A DNA stretch of 64,000 bases. Source: Nostoc sp. 'Lobaria pulmonaria (5183) cyanobiont' (GTDB lineage: Bacteria > Cyanobacteriota > Cyanobacteriia > Cyanobacteriales > Nostocaceae). The stretch's first letter is position 1. The number at the start of each line of letters is the position of its first letter. Location of the stretch: the NCBI RefSeq assembly GCF_002949795.1, contig NZ_CP026692.1, positions 5,688,545-5,752,544 of the forward strand, in the 5' to 3' direction. Under the pieces are notes generated by a model. It was not told the origin of the DNA and did not search any database. It worked only from the letters and a program-made list of their open reading frames with translations. Position numbers and translations under genes: made by a program. Of the stretch, positions 43,781-51,723 are shown piece after piece.

Positions 43781-43967
43781 GACGATTTAGGTAAATAGTT
43801 CTAGCGAAGACCAAGAGTTGCATTTCCTTAAATTGACAATACTTAGTCCATTAGCACTGAATAGGAAAAGTTATTGTCAAAAATTTATTCACCCTTGGTC
43901 AAGCTCCAAAATCTGATAATTTAGCTTGTGTGTGCGATGTCACGACGGACTACGCGTACGCAACTTA

Positions 43968-44462
43968 TCAAGCAGGATCAAACTTCAGTGAAACACCGTT
44001 CATGCAGTAGCGTTTACCAGTGGGTGCAGGACCATCATCAAAAACATGACCCAGATGACCACCACAGCGACTACAATGCACTTCAGTTCTGCTCATAAAC
44101 AACGACTTGTCTACAGTCGTGGCGATCGCACCTTCAATTGGATTAAAGAAGCTAGGCCAGCCAGTACCACTATTAAATTTGGTATCAGATGTAAACAGTG
44201 GTAGTTCACAGGCAGCACAATAATAAGTGCCTTGCTCGTATTCCTTATCCAATGAGCTGGTGTAAGGGCGTTCAGTTCCATGTTTACGCAAGACACTAAA
44301 CTGTTCTGGCGTTAAAATTGTGCGCCATTCTGACTCTGGTTTGGTAACTTCAAATCCACTATTAGAAGTTGTCATTGCTTGTGACCCCCAATTGATATAC
44401 CTTGATAACAATGCTGTGCCGACTATGACTGCACTAGCCTGTAAAAAATAGCGTTTGTCCAT
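43968..44462 (-). CDS. msrB: MsrB, peptide-methionine (R)-S-oxide reductase, exported
   Basis: 164 aa. The N-terminal hydrophobic segment (residues 8-24) suggests a membrane anchor or signal peptide, so the enzyme may act in the periplasm or lumen. The MsrB core has the zinc cysteines C82, C85, C130 and C133 and the catalytic cysteine C153 in RYCMNG. The motif HLGHVFDDGPAPTG is complete. The enzyme reduces R-methionine sulfoxide in proteins, using thioredoxin as electron donor. Monocistronic. Confidence 0.95.
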   Translation of the reverse strand: MDKRYFLQASAVIVGTALLSRYINWGSQAMTTSNSGFEVTKPESEWRTILTPEQFSVLRKHGTERPYTSSLDKEYEQGTYYCAACELPLFTSDTKFNSGTGWPSFFNPIEGAIATTVDKSLFMSRTEVHCSRCGGHLGHVFDDGPAPTGKRYCMNGVSLKFDPA

Positions 44463-44985
44463 ATATCTATTATTTTCTATTTTCCGGTTCCCTGGCCAAT
44501 CAACTCCAGTACGGAATTCCCTACATGAATGACTATAATCAGCGATCGCTCTGAATTAGTCCTGATAAACTGATTAAAATCGCCTAAGAAACAACAAATT
44601 ATTTTTCAATAAAATATTAGACGGCAATCCGAGCGATTTGACTTAATTTTGGACAAATAATACAAGTATAGTTTTCAACTAGAGCATAACGATAGATAAT
44701 AGACCTCTTGCATAAATCAAAAATAAAGAACCTCACCCCGCATTTGAGTAAAGCAAACGCTCCCCTGCCTTACCAAGGGGAGGGGTTGGGGTCAGGGCGA
44801 ACCCATCATGTCAATAAAACTACTATATTCTCAATAAACCCAAAACTAATCTCATTAAGTTTTGTTTATTGACAAAGGATTAAGCGTTGGCGTAGCCCGC
44901 CGCAGCCATTGCTTTGAGGGTAGGAAAACAAATCAAACGAGAAATGCTGATTTTTTTGTTGATTCTTAACCTCAGTGGTAAGCAA
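44463..44985. other. Intergenic region with MITE B end
   Basis: No gene. From 44700 the sequence TAGACCTCTTGCATAAATCA is a MITE B-like left end. A dispersed palindrome (GCGTTGGCGTAGCCCGCCGC) lies at 44883-44911. A possible right end is at 45066-45080. Confidence 0.5.
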
Positions 44986-45080
44986 GTATAATTTAGATGT
45001 GTTCGCCCTGGGCTTTAAGTCGTGTGATCACAGTGGCAGATCGGGAAGCAGACATCTACGCAATTCATCCAAGAGGTCTA
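44700..45080. mobile_element. Possible MITE family B element, degenerate
   Basis: The left end at 44700 (TAGACCTCTTGCATAAATCA) matches the MITE B ends exactly. A weaker inverted end, CCAAGAGGTCTA, finishes at 45080. If these belong together the element is about 380 bp and abuts a transposase relic. The extent is uncertain. Confidence 0.4.
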
Positions 45081-45180
45081 CTTGTTCATCCCGACGTACC
45101 ACGGCATCGAGGCGATCGGTTCTGACCAACAGGACCGAGATGGCAAGCAAGTCAAAGTGTAATGCATCGCAACTGACGAG
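45010..45180 (+). pseudogene. Degraded IS4-like transposase remnant
   Basis: Translation of the plus strand gives VITVADREADIYA, the conserved DREAD-type block of IS4/Tn5-like transposases, then a frame-broken stretch with further basic, transposase-like composition. No start, no C-terminal half. It lies directly beside the high-GC TetR gene. Confidence 0.55.
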
Positions 45181-45192
45181 GATCACCTCAAA

Positions 45193-45924
45193 TCAAAGTT
45201 TCGTGTCGATGAACCGCGTGAGCCACTCATCAAAGAGGGCGCGTTCTGCAGTGGTGAACGGACGTGCATCCTGCGACAAAGATGCTTTGAGGGCTACCGC
45301 GTAGCGGGTTGCATCGCTGCGGGGAGAGGGCGCATGCGCGGACTCAGTGTGCGGGTCGGTGGTGATCGCCGCAAGGACCGCCTCACGGGTGGCGACCGAG
45401 AGCGTTCGGTCATGACTCGCACCGCCTTGCGCAATCAGTACGAGGACGACACCGGCCCCAGCGGCATACAGCATGTCCGCCGCACGCTCAATGCTGACGC
45501 TCAGGCGACCGGACTCGGCGACCCGCCGCACTCGATCGAGAAGTACATCCTGCAACTTGACAGCAGTGGGATGCGGCGCACCCAGGCGGGGATTGCCGTA
45601 CATCAGCGTGTACAGGGCGGGGTTAGCCAACCCGAAATCGACGTTCACGTCCCAGCCTCGGCGCAGGTCTTCCACGGGGTTTTCATCGGTCTCGCCCTTA
45701 AGATGGCTCGCGAGGTAGGTAGCGTAGCCCTGGCTGGTGACCGCTTCAAGCAAACCCTGCATATCGCCGAACTGACGATAGATCGTCGGGATCTGTACGC
45801 TGGCGGCACTACTGACAGCTCGGGTGGACACCGCCTCGCGTCCCCCCTCAGTCAGTAGACGCGCCACCGCCTCCAAGATGCGATCGCGAGGATTCATATC
45901 GGTACTGCTATCCATGCTATCCAT
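45193..45924 (-). CDS. TetR/AcrR-family repressor
   Basis: 243 aa. N-terminal HTH (about residues 14-60) with RDRILEAVARLLTEGGREAV, STRAVSSAASVQIPTIYRQF, GDM; the remainder is a ligand-binding helical domain of the WHG/TetR_C type. The GC content of this gene and the next is clearly higher than that of the surrounding genes. It is divergent from the flavin monooxygenase gene, and operator-like dyads lie between the two. Likely represses its own gene and the monooxygenase, with the inducer a substrate of the enzyme. Acquired by transfer is the best explanation for its composition. Confidence 0.85.
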   Translation of the reverse strand: MDSMDSSTDMNPRDRILEAVARLLTEGGREAVSTRAVSSAASVQIPTIYRQFGDMQGLLEAVTSQGYATYLASHLKGETDENPVEDLRRGWDVNVDFGLANPALYTLMYGNPRLGAPHPTAVKLQDVLLDRVRRVAESGRLSVSIERAADMLYAAGAGVVLVLIAQGGASHDRTLSVATREAVLAAITTDPHTESAHAPSPRSDATRYAVALKASLSQDARPFTTAERALFDEWLTRFIDTKL

Positions 45925-45954
45925 GATAACAATAATCCGTTAGCAGGTTTTGTA

Positions 45955-46026
45955 TTATCAGTGAAATCGTGTTATGGTTATCGCTGTAATTAATTATCAG
46001 TGATAACCAATTTGTTGTTATCACTG
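45955..46026. promoter_or_regulatory. Operator cluster for the TetR-like repressor
   Basis: Related half-sites: TTATCAGTGA (45955-45964), GTTATCGCTG (45977-45986), the palindrome TTATCAGTGATAA (45994-46006) and GTTATCACTG (46017-46026). The half-site motif is CAGTGATAAC in either orientation. Spacing and dyad symmetry are typical of TetR-class operators. They lie between the repressor start and the monooxygenase. Confidence 0.7.
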
Positions 46027-46042
46027 CAATTATCTTATGAAG

Positions 46043-46236
46043 ATGAAATTAAGCCAGTCCCGGCAGATGGGGCTTACGACCAAAAACGTAGCTATGACAA
46101 GATTCGCAAACGCAGTGCTAGAGCAGCGATTCTACCCCGTAAAGGTACCAGGATTTGGCAGCATGGCAATAGCAAAGCCGAACGACACAATCGAGATGAA
46201 AACTTACGACACATTCGTGAAAATGAGCTGATATGA
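46043..46236 (+). pseudogene. IS5-family transposase remnant
   Basis: An internal stretch of a DDE transposase is readable: PVPADGAYDQKRSYDKIRKR, then ARAAILPRKGTRIWQHGNSK and RDENLRHIREN, the region just after the second catalytic aspartate in IS5-type enzymes. Both ends are missing. It sits between the operator cluster and the monooxygenase start, ending 4 bp into that gene. Confidence 0.8.
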
Positions 46237-47384
46237 AAACTTGCGATGAGTTGCAGATCAGCGGCACAGTTGCCATTGTTGGGGCTGGTCCGGCTGGCTT
46301 AACACTAGCGCGGCTACTACAGATGCGGGGCTTCTCCGTGAGGGTCTTCGAGCGGGACGACTCGCCAACCTCGCGCATGCAAGGCGGCAGCCTGGACCTG
46401 CGCCCCAACTCGGGCCAGCGGGCGATACGTCAGGCCGGACTGGGTCATGCTTTCGAGCAAGCTTCACGGAGCGAAGCCAAATCCTTCAAGATGCTGGATT
46501 GGCAAGGCGAGGTCCGCACCGAGGTCGAAGCCGAAAGCCAAGAGGATAACGGTCCGGAGATCGACCGCGGCGAACTGCGTCGGCTGCTGCTTGACTCGGT
46601 CTCCCCTGGCACGATTACCTGGGGCCACGTCGCCAAGGATGTCTTACCCGAGACAGGCGGACGGTGGCGTCTGGAGTTCAAAGAGCAAGCGTCTGTCACC
46701 GCCGATCTCATCGTCGGTGCTGACGGCATAGGCTCACGGGTCCGACCCTATCTGACACCGATACGCCCCCAGTACTTCGGGCTGACGATGCTCGCGGCAG
46801 TCATCCGCAAAGAACTCTGGCGCGACTCCGAGCTATCGGAGCTACTCGGCGAGGGATCGATGCTCGTCTCCGGCGGCGGACAAACCATTTGGGTGCAGCG
46901 TTGCGCCCACGACCTGATCCGTCTCTACTTCTCGATGGCGATTGCCGAGGACTGGCCCAAATCGCAAGGCTTCACGCTCGACGACACGAAGGCCGTCCTC
47001 AAATTCGTCACAGCAGCCTACCACGACTGGTCGCCCAATCTGATCACGATGATGACGCAGGTCGAAGGCAGCTTTGAACGCTGGCCCCTCTACGTCATGC
47101 CGCCAGACCATCGGTGGACGACGCAGCCAGGTCTGACTATGGTCGGCGATGCCTCGCACGTCATGCCGCCGTTCACTGGCAAGGGGGTGAACCTGGCTCT
47201 GCTCGACGCGCTAGAGCTGGCCGACAGCTTGATGGTCGACCCGGCCGCCTCCGTGACCGCAGCTGTGGAGACCTTCGAGACGCGCATGCAGGAACGCACG
47301 CAGCAGGAGATCAGTGAATGCCTTGATCGCGGGCGGGAAATTTATGGGATCGACATCCACTTCGACCGGCAGCCAAGTGCCTAA
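46233..47384 (+). CDS. FAD-dependent monooxygenase, TetX-like
   Basis: 383 aa, high GC. FAD-binding GxGxxG in VAIVGAGPAGLTLARLLQMR, the ribose-binding glutamate in FERD, a central conserved GADGIGSRVRPYL and the C-terminal GDASHVMPPFTGKGVNLAL. The family covers flavoprotein hydroxylases including tetracycline destructases (TetX) and related aromatic hydroxylases. The pairing with a TetR-like repressor fits inducible detoxification, but neither the tetracycline activity nor the substrate can be told from sequence. The start at 46233 is preceded by a transposase relic, so the native promoter may be altered. Confidence 0.85.
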   Translation: MKTCDELQISGTVAIVGAGPAGLTLARLLQMRGFSVRVFERDDSPTSRMQGGSLDLRPNSGQRAIRQAGLGHAFEQASRSEAKSFKMLDWQGEVRTEVEAESQEDNGPEIDRGELRRLLLDSVSPGTITWGHVAKDVLPETGGRWRLEFKEQASVTADLIVGADGIGSRVRPYLTPIRPQYFGLTMLAAVIRKELWRDSELSELLGEGSMLVSGGGQTIWVQRCAHDLIRLYFSMAIAEDWPKSQGFTLDDTKAVLKFVTAAYHDWSPNLITMMTQVEGSFERWPLYVMPPDHRWTTQPGLTMVGDASHVMPPFTGKGVNLALLDALELADSLMVDPAASVTAAVETFETRMQERTQQEISECLDRGREIYGIDIHFDRQPSA

Positions 47385-47431
47385 GCGCGGTGCCGCAATC
47401 TGGATACAAACATCCATGCCTAGGGACAGCC

Positions 47432-47497
47432 ATGACCGTTGATCAAAATCTTATCGCTTCTGCTGGCGACCACTTGGAGGTCACGGACGCCCTGGGG
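47432..47497 (+). pseudogene. 5-prime end of a truncated high-GC gene
   Basis: The frame opens MTVDQNLIASAGDHLEVTDA, then is cut at a junction with a MITE B-like end near 47497. It has high-GC composition like the monooxygenase and was probably the next gene in the transferred operon. No family is recognised. Confidence 0.5.
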
Positions 47498-47531
47498 GGT
47501 GGGGTGTTAGGGACTTTTGCAATAGGTATAA
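47498..47531. mobile_element. MITE family B, solo end
   Basis: The sequence GTTAGGGACTTTTGCAATAG is the inverted form of the GCAAAAGTCCCTAAC end of the copy at 43188. It marks the truncation of the preceding gene. Confidence 0.55.
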
Positions 47532-48062
47532 TCAATCATCTTCATCAAAGGTGGTTGTGAGATCCTGAGTAGTCCCCTGCTTACCCTGACTCGTCAGAAA
47601 TACAAATACACGATTGAGCCGCTTCACCCCACTTAGGGTAATCAGAGTCAGTAAGCCTCCCAATAATCCCATTTGCCACAGACCACAACCAATTGCAGCC
47701 CCCAATCCGGCCGCCGTCCAGACACAGGCGCCTGTAGTTAAACCCTTTACTTTTGGCGTTGCAGATTTCCTTGGAGACTCTTGTAAAATCAATCCGGCTC
47801 CGAGAAATCCGATCCCGGTAGCTACACCTTGAATTGTGCGACTCAGTGCATTGGTAGCAGCATAGGGACTCTCGCCCTCAGCCTGCAAAGGAATCATCAC
47901 GAATAGTGCTGCTCCCATACTCACGAGCATAAATGTTCTCATCCCTGCTGGTCTACCCCCTTGCTGACGGTTAAATCCAATCAAGCAACCAACCAGGAGC
48001 GCCAAAGACAATCTAAACGCTATATGTGGCCAATCGTTGGCAGCAATAAACATCGGCCCCAT
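47532..48062 (-). CDS. MgtC/SapB-family membrane protein
   Basis: 176 aa. Four hydrophobic segments with the family motif LSLALLVGCLIGFNRQQGGR at the start, RTFMLVSMGAALF, VATGIGFLGAGLILQ and KVKGLTTGACVWTAAGLGAA. MgtC proteins affect magnesium homeostasis, and in pathogens inhibit the ATP synthase; in cyanobacteria the role is not settled. The C-terminal tail is short and acidic. It is monocistronic on the minus strand, next to the end of the high-GC island. Confidence 0.9.
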   Translation of the reverse strand: MGPMFIAANDWPHIAFRLSLALLVGCLIGFNRQQGGRPAGMRTFMLVSMGAALFVMIPLQAEGESPYAATNALSRTIQGVATGIGFLGAGLILQESPRKSATPKVKGLTTGACVWTAAGLGAAIGCGLWQMGLLGGLLTLITLSGVKRLNRVFVFLTSQGKQGTTQDLTTTFDEDD

Positions 48063-48491
48063 TGCCTTATTTCTCCTAAAGACAGAACGGAATTTTGCGC
48101 CTATTGCCAGTGGACTGGATAGCTACCCACGTTTATAGCTGAAAACTAAGTACATTAAGTCAATCAGCTTGGCGTACATTTAGGTTAATTTAACAGAAGG
48201 TTAAGGATAAGTAAACTAATATACACAACGATGCTATTGCTGTATTCTCCCTAGAGACAGAAAGAAGGGGGCAGGGGGAGATGAGGGGACATGGGGAATA
48301 ACTCCCCAATCCCCAATTTTTTTTTGATTGCTAGCTTATTGAACACTGCCTAATATACATTGGTCTGATAGAGATACCGGAGTTTTCTGAAAAACTTCTT
48401 GCTGGGTTAAGTAGAATATGTGATACTCTAAAAGCTATAAATAAATAACGGTAATTAGATAGAATTGCCGTAGTTTAAAAGGACAAGATTC
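48063..48491. other. Intergenic region with G-rich repeat
   Basis: No gene. A GGGGGCAGGGGGAGATGAGG tract followed by GGGGAATAACTCCCC and a T-run near 48290-48325 may form a hairpin of the dispersed Nostoc type. It is not clearly a terminator for either neighbour. Confidence 0.5.
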
Positions 48492-49652
48492 ATGCAGCTA
48501 CTATGGTTCATCCCAACCCACGGCGACGGACGTTACCTTGCAACTGCTACAGGCGGACGGGCAGTAAGCTTTCCTTATCTGCGGCAGATTGCCCAAGCGG
48601 TGGATGACCTTGGTTATACAGGGGCATTGCTACCCACGGGGCGTTCTTGCGAAGATGCTTGGATTGTAGCGTCAACACTGGTATCACTGACGCGACAGAT
48701 GCGTTTTTTGGTGGCGATTCGTCCCGGCTTGGTATCGCCTGGAGTGGCAGCGCGGATGGCGGCGACTTTCGATCGCCTCTCTGGTGGACGCTTGCTGATT
48801 AATGTCGTGACAGGTGGCGATCCGGTAGAGTTAGCGGGAGATGGCTTGCATTTGGATCACGATCAACGCTATGAATTAACAGATGAATTTTTAACAGTAT
48901 GGCGAGCGATCGCTAGTGGTGAACAAGCCAATCTCCAAGGAGACTATTTCAACATTCAGGATGGGAAACTGCTGTTTCCACCTGTCCAAAAGCCATATCC
49001 GCCCTTGTGGTTTGGCGGTTCCTCTCCCATCGCCCAAAAAATTGCTGCCAAGCATATAGATGTCTATCTGACTTGGGGCGAACCACCGGCGCAAGTAGCC
49101 GAAAAAATTGCATCAGTTCGCAGGCTTGCAGAAACACAAGGCCGAACTTTGCAGTTTGGGATTCGCCTACATGTGATTGTGCGGGAAACCGAGAGTGAAG
49201 CTTGGGATGCGGCGAATCAATTGATTAAGTATGTAGATGATGAGGCGATCGCTAAAGCCCAAAAAGCTTATGCCCGGATGGATTCAGTTGGACAACAGCG
49301 AATGACTCAATTACACCACGGTAATCGTGAGGCCTTAGAGATCAGCCCGAACCTGTGGGCGGGAGTCGGTTTAGTCCGGGGTGGTGCAGGAACAGCCCTA
49401 GTAGGCGATCCCCAAACCGTAGCTGTCAGGATATTGGAATATGCTTCTTTGGGTGTTGAGTCCTTTATCCTCTCTGGCTATCCCCACCTAGAGGAAGCTT
49501 ATCGAGTTGCAGAACTTCTATTTCCCCATCTGCCATTAGAGAATTTGCCCGCAGTGGAGAAGCAACATGTCTTAAGTCCATTTGGTGAGATTGTGGCAAA
49601 TGAAGATTTCCCTAAGCAAAAGCCTCAAGAAAGAGCAACGTCCATATCCTAG
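48492..49652 (+). CDS. ssuD: SsuD, FMNH2-dependent alkanesulfonate monooxygenase
   Basis: 386 aa, bacterial luciferase-like fold. Motifs: LWFIPTHGDGRYL, GALLPTGRSCEDAW, RLSGGRLLINVVTGGDP and GEQANLQGDYFNI. The enzyme desulfonates alkanesulfonates to aldehyde and sulfite using FMNH2 from SsuE, giving sulfur under sulfate limitation. The next two genes in the same direction are a beta-carbonic-anhydrase-like gene (27 bp gap) and ssuE. The start at 48492 is about 14 bp after AAAGGACAAG. Confidence 0.93.
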   Translation: MQLLWFIPTHGDGRYLATATGGRAVSFPYLRQIAQAVDDLGYTGALLPTGRSCEDAWIVASTLVSLTRQMRFLVAIRPGLVSPGVAARMAATFDRLSGGRLLINVVTGGDPVELAGDGLHLDHDQRYELTDEFLTVWRAIASGEQANLQGDYFNIQDGKLLFPPVQKPYPPLWFGGSSPIAQKIAAKHIDVYLTWGEPPAQVAEKIASVRRLAETQGRTLQFGIRLHVIVRETESEAWDAANQLIKYVDDEAIAKAQKAYARMDSVGQQRMTQLHHGNREALEISPNLWAGVGLVRGGAGTALVGDPQTVAVRILEYASLGVESFILSGYPHLEEAYRVAELLFPHLPLENLPAVEKQHVLSPFGEIVANEDFPKQKPQERATSIS

Positions 49653-49679
49653 TAATTATAAACTAGGAGATTCACAGCC

Positions 49680-50318
49680 ATGCTGCACCAACAAATCGAC
49701 CAAAAAATCTCAGAAAAAGAAGCGTGGGCATTGCGTCGTCAATTGGGAGTCCCTAACAATAAACGCTTGTGGGTACTAGCTTGCATGGATGAACGTTTAC
49801 CAGTGGAGAAAGCATTAGGAATTGGTGAAGGAGATGCTCATATTTTTCGTAATGCTGGGGGGTTAGTTACAGATGATGCGATTCGGTCAGCGATGTTAAC
49901 TACACAGTTTTTTGGCACCGAAGAAATCATCGTCATTAATCATACCGAATGTGGCATGATGACAGCATCAGGAGACTTTCTCAGTGAGGTATTGCGAAAT
50001 CAAGGTATTGACGTGGATCAAGTTAGTGTCGATCCTGCTTTGCCAGAATTGAAGCTACCAAAAGGCGTTTTTTCCAAATGGATCAAAACGTTTACCGATG
50101 TGGATGAAATCTGCATACAGCAGGTGGAATTATTGCGTAATTCTCCTTTAATTCCCCAAGATGTAGTTATTCATGGCTACATCTGGGAAGTAGAGAATAT
50201 GAGTTTACGCCGTCCCTACAAACGTCTGAGTGAGAAGGTTAACACAGCATCAGCTATGAAGACCAAAACTGCAAAACATACTGAACCCATTTTAGAAATT
50301 GGGAGTTTAATTGAATGA
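49680..50318 (+). CDS. Beta-carbonic-anhydrase-like protein in the ssu operon
   Basis: 212 aa. Zinc ligands C35, H88 and C91 (CMDERL; NHTECGM) and the D37-R39 dyad are intact, in the compact beta-CA layout also used by carbonyl sulfide and carbon disulfide hydrolases. It lies between ssuD and ssuE, overlapping ssuE by 4 bp (ATGA). Because sulfonate cleavage feeds sulfur, not carbon, the position suggests a sulfur-related hydrolase (COS/CS2-like) or bicarbonate supply near the monooxygenase. Activity cannot be told from sequence. Confidence 0.75.
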   Translation: MLHQQIDQKISEKEAWALRRQLGVPNNKRLWVLACMDERLPVEKALGIGEGDAHIFRNAGGLVTDDAIRSAMLTTQFFGTEEIIVINHTECGMMTASGDFLSEVLRNQGIDVDQVSVDPALPELKLPKGVFSKWIKTFTDVDEICIQQVELLRNSPLIPQDVVIHGYIWEVENMSLRRPYKRLSEKVNTASAMKTKTAKHTEPILEIGSLIE

Positions 50319-50881
50319 CAAATATTCTAGCGATCGCAGGTAGTCCAACCCATCCATCTAGAACCTATGGTGTTGTTGAATACACTGCCAACCTTTTACA
50401 GCAAGAAGGCTTGCATGTAGATATTATTTCAGTTCGGGATTTGCCTGCTGAAGATTTAGTTTTTGGACGATACGACAGCCCGGCTTTAGAACAGCCAAAA
50501 GCTTTATTAGCAAAGGCAGATGGTGTGATTATTGCCACCCCAATTTACAAAGCTGCTTACACAGGAGTGCTAAAAACATTTCTAGATTTGCTGCCACAAA
50601 AATCATTAACAGGTAAACCCGTCTTACCAATTGCTCTGGGTGGAACGATCGCTCATTTATTGGCAATTGAATACGCTCTGAAACCTGTGTTATCTGAATT
50701 AGGAGCGCGGCATATCCTAGCCACCATTTATGCGGTAGACAAACAAATTCAACGACAAGCTGATAACAGCGTCCTCTTAGATGAGGAAATTGAGCAAAGA
50801 CTCAAAGACGTTCTCAAGGAATTTGTTAAAGCTGTAGAATATGATGCCGCAGCGTCTCAAGAATTGGTTCATGCCAATTAA
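50315..50881 (+). CDS. ssuE: SsuE, NADPH-dependent FMN reductase
   Basis: 188 aa, flavodoxin-like fold. Motifs AIAGSPTHPSRTYGVVEYTA at the N-terminus (phosphate loop), GVIIATPIYKAAYTGVLKTFL and LPIALGGTIAHLLAIEYALK. It reduces FMN for SsuD. It overlaps the preceding gene by 4 bp. A strong terminator follows at 50910-50950. Confidence 0.9.
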   Translation: MTNILAIAGSPTHPSRTYGVVEYTANLLQQEGLHVDIISVRDLPAEDLVFGRYDSPALEQPKALLAKADGVIIATPIYKAAYTGVLKTFLDLLPQKSLTGKPVLPIALGGTIAHLLAIEYALKPVLSELGARHILATIYAVDKQIQRQADNSVLLDEEIEQRLKDVLKEFVKAVEYDAAASQELVHAN

Positions 50882-50909
50882 ATAATCAAGTTTATACCTC
50901 CGTTTGCTT

Positions 50910-50950
50910 GTAGCAGAGGGGTAATTTATACCCATCTGCTACCTTTTTTT
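50910..50950 (+). terminator. Rho-independent terminator of the ssu operon
   Basis: The stem GTAGCAGAGGGGTA / TACCCATCTGCTAC has a four-base loop and is followed by seven T. The hairpin starts 29 bp after the ssuE stop. Confidence 0.85.
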
Positions 50951-51019
50951 AAAAGTTAATCATATCAACATAAATTTCTTCTCAAAAATTTCACTTTTAT
51001 AGCGATATTCAAATGAATA

Positions 51020-51165
51020 TAGCGGTTCTCGTTTGGATGCAATACATTTTGACCTCTCTCTAAACCTCTCTCCTAAAAGGAGAGAGGCTTTGAATCTTAC
51101 TCCCCAACGCTAGCTCTTAAGGGGCTGGGGGTTAGGTCTGTATTGGACTCAACCGAGAAGCGCTA
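51020..51165. mobile_element. MITE family C
   Basis: 146 bp with 27-bp imperfect inverted ends (TAGCGGTTCTCG...AATACA and TGTATT...GAGAAGCGCTA), TA at both borders, and GC-rich interior dyads (CCTCTCTCC / GGAGAGAGG). It is inserted at the 3-prime side of the red chlorophyll catabolite reductase relic and supplies the end of that frame. Confidence 0.75.
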
Positions 51166-51557
51166 CAGACTACGCCCAGACCGTCCAGGTCTGTCAATAA
51201 ATCGGTTCGAGGAATGTAATCTAAATAAGAGAAAATATCTGGAAGCGTACCAAACTCAAACGTTAGATGGGGAACACGGATGTGGGAACCTAACCAAACA
51301 GTCAGACGCATGACACTAAAATTTGACTTTTCGTTATGCGACAACACATGCACTAGCCAATCAATTTCCGTACCAGAAAAAGCCTTAAGTGAACCCTATA
51401 AATTACCGTCAATACTACTGTAGCTATTTAAATCATTTGTAAAATCTGCTGGATTCAGCTGAAAACGATTCTCTAGCTTTTGTCGCAATTGGTTTGTAAT
51501 ACTCCATAACTGCTCAAATACAGATGTATTATCTGAGTTTACTTTTTGGTAAATCAT
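51166..51557 (-). pseudogene. Red chlorophyll catabolite reductase-like gene, broken
   Basis: Reading from the ATG at 51557, MIYQKVNSDNTSVFEQLWSI continues to SSIDGNL and an in-frame TAG at 51396-51398, where relatives have a sense codon, most simply Gln (CAG to TAG). The frame then continues as GSLKAFSGTEIDWLVHVLSH, MRLTVWLGSHIRVPHLTFEF and GTLPDIFSYLDYIPRTDLLT, the RCC-reductase family signature. It is cut by the MITE at 51166. The intact enzyme family is about 230-300 aa and reduces red chlorophyll catabolites or related bilin-like linear tetrapyrroles. Two lesions: one nonsense codon and a 3-prime insertion. Confidence 0.85.
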
Positions 51558-51723
51558 TATTTTTTTTGCTGGTACATTGAGGATGAACAATAAAAACTTT
51601 CATGATTGCTTCTTAATTTTAAAAACTAAGCAAATCTGGGATACATCAGTACCACTTTTGTGAAGATAAATTTAATTTTTTTATTTACTTATAATGTCAA
51701 CTCGCCAATTGCTACAAGTTCGT

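Noticed and set aside
45334..45858. 174-aa plus-strand frame opposite the TetR gene
   Set aside because: It is the shadow frame of a high-GC gene.
48250..48325. Terminator of mgtC or ssuD
   Set aside because: The G-rich hairpin is in the wrong position for both genes, which diverge from this spacer.
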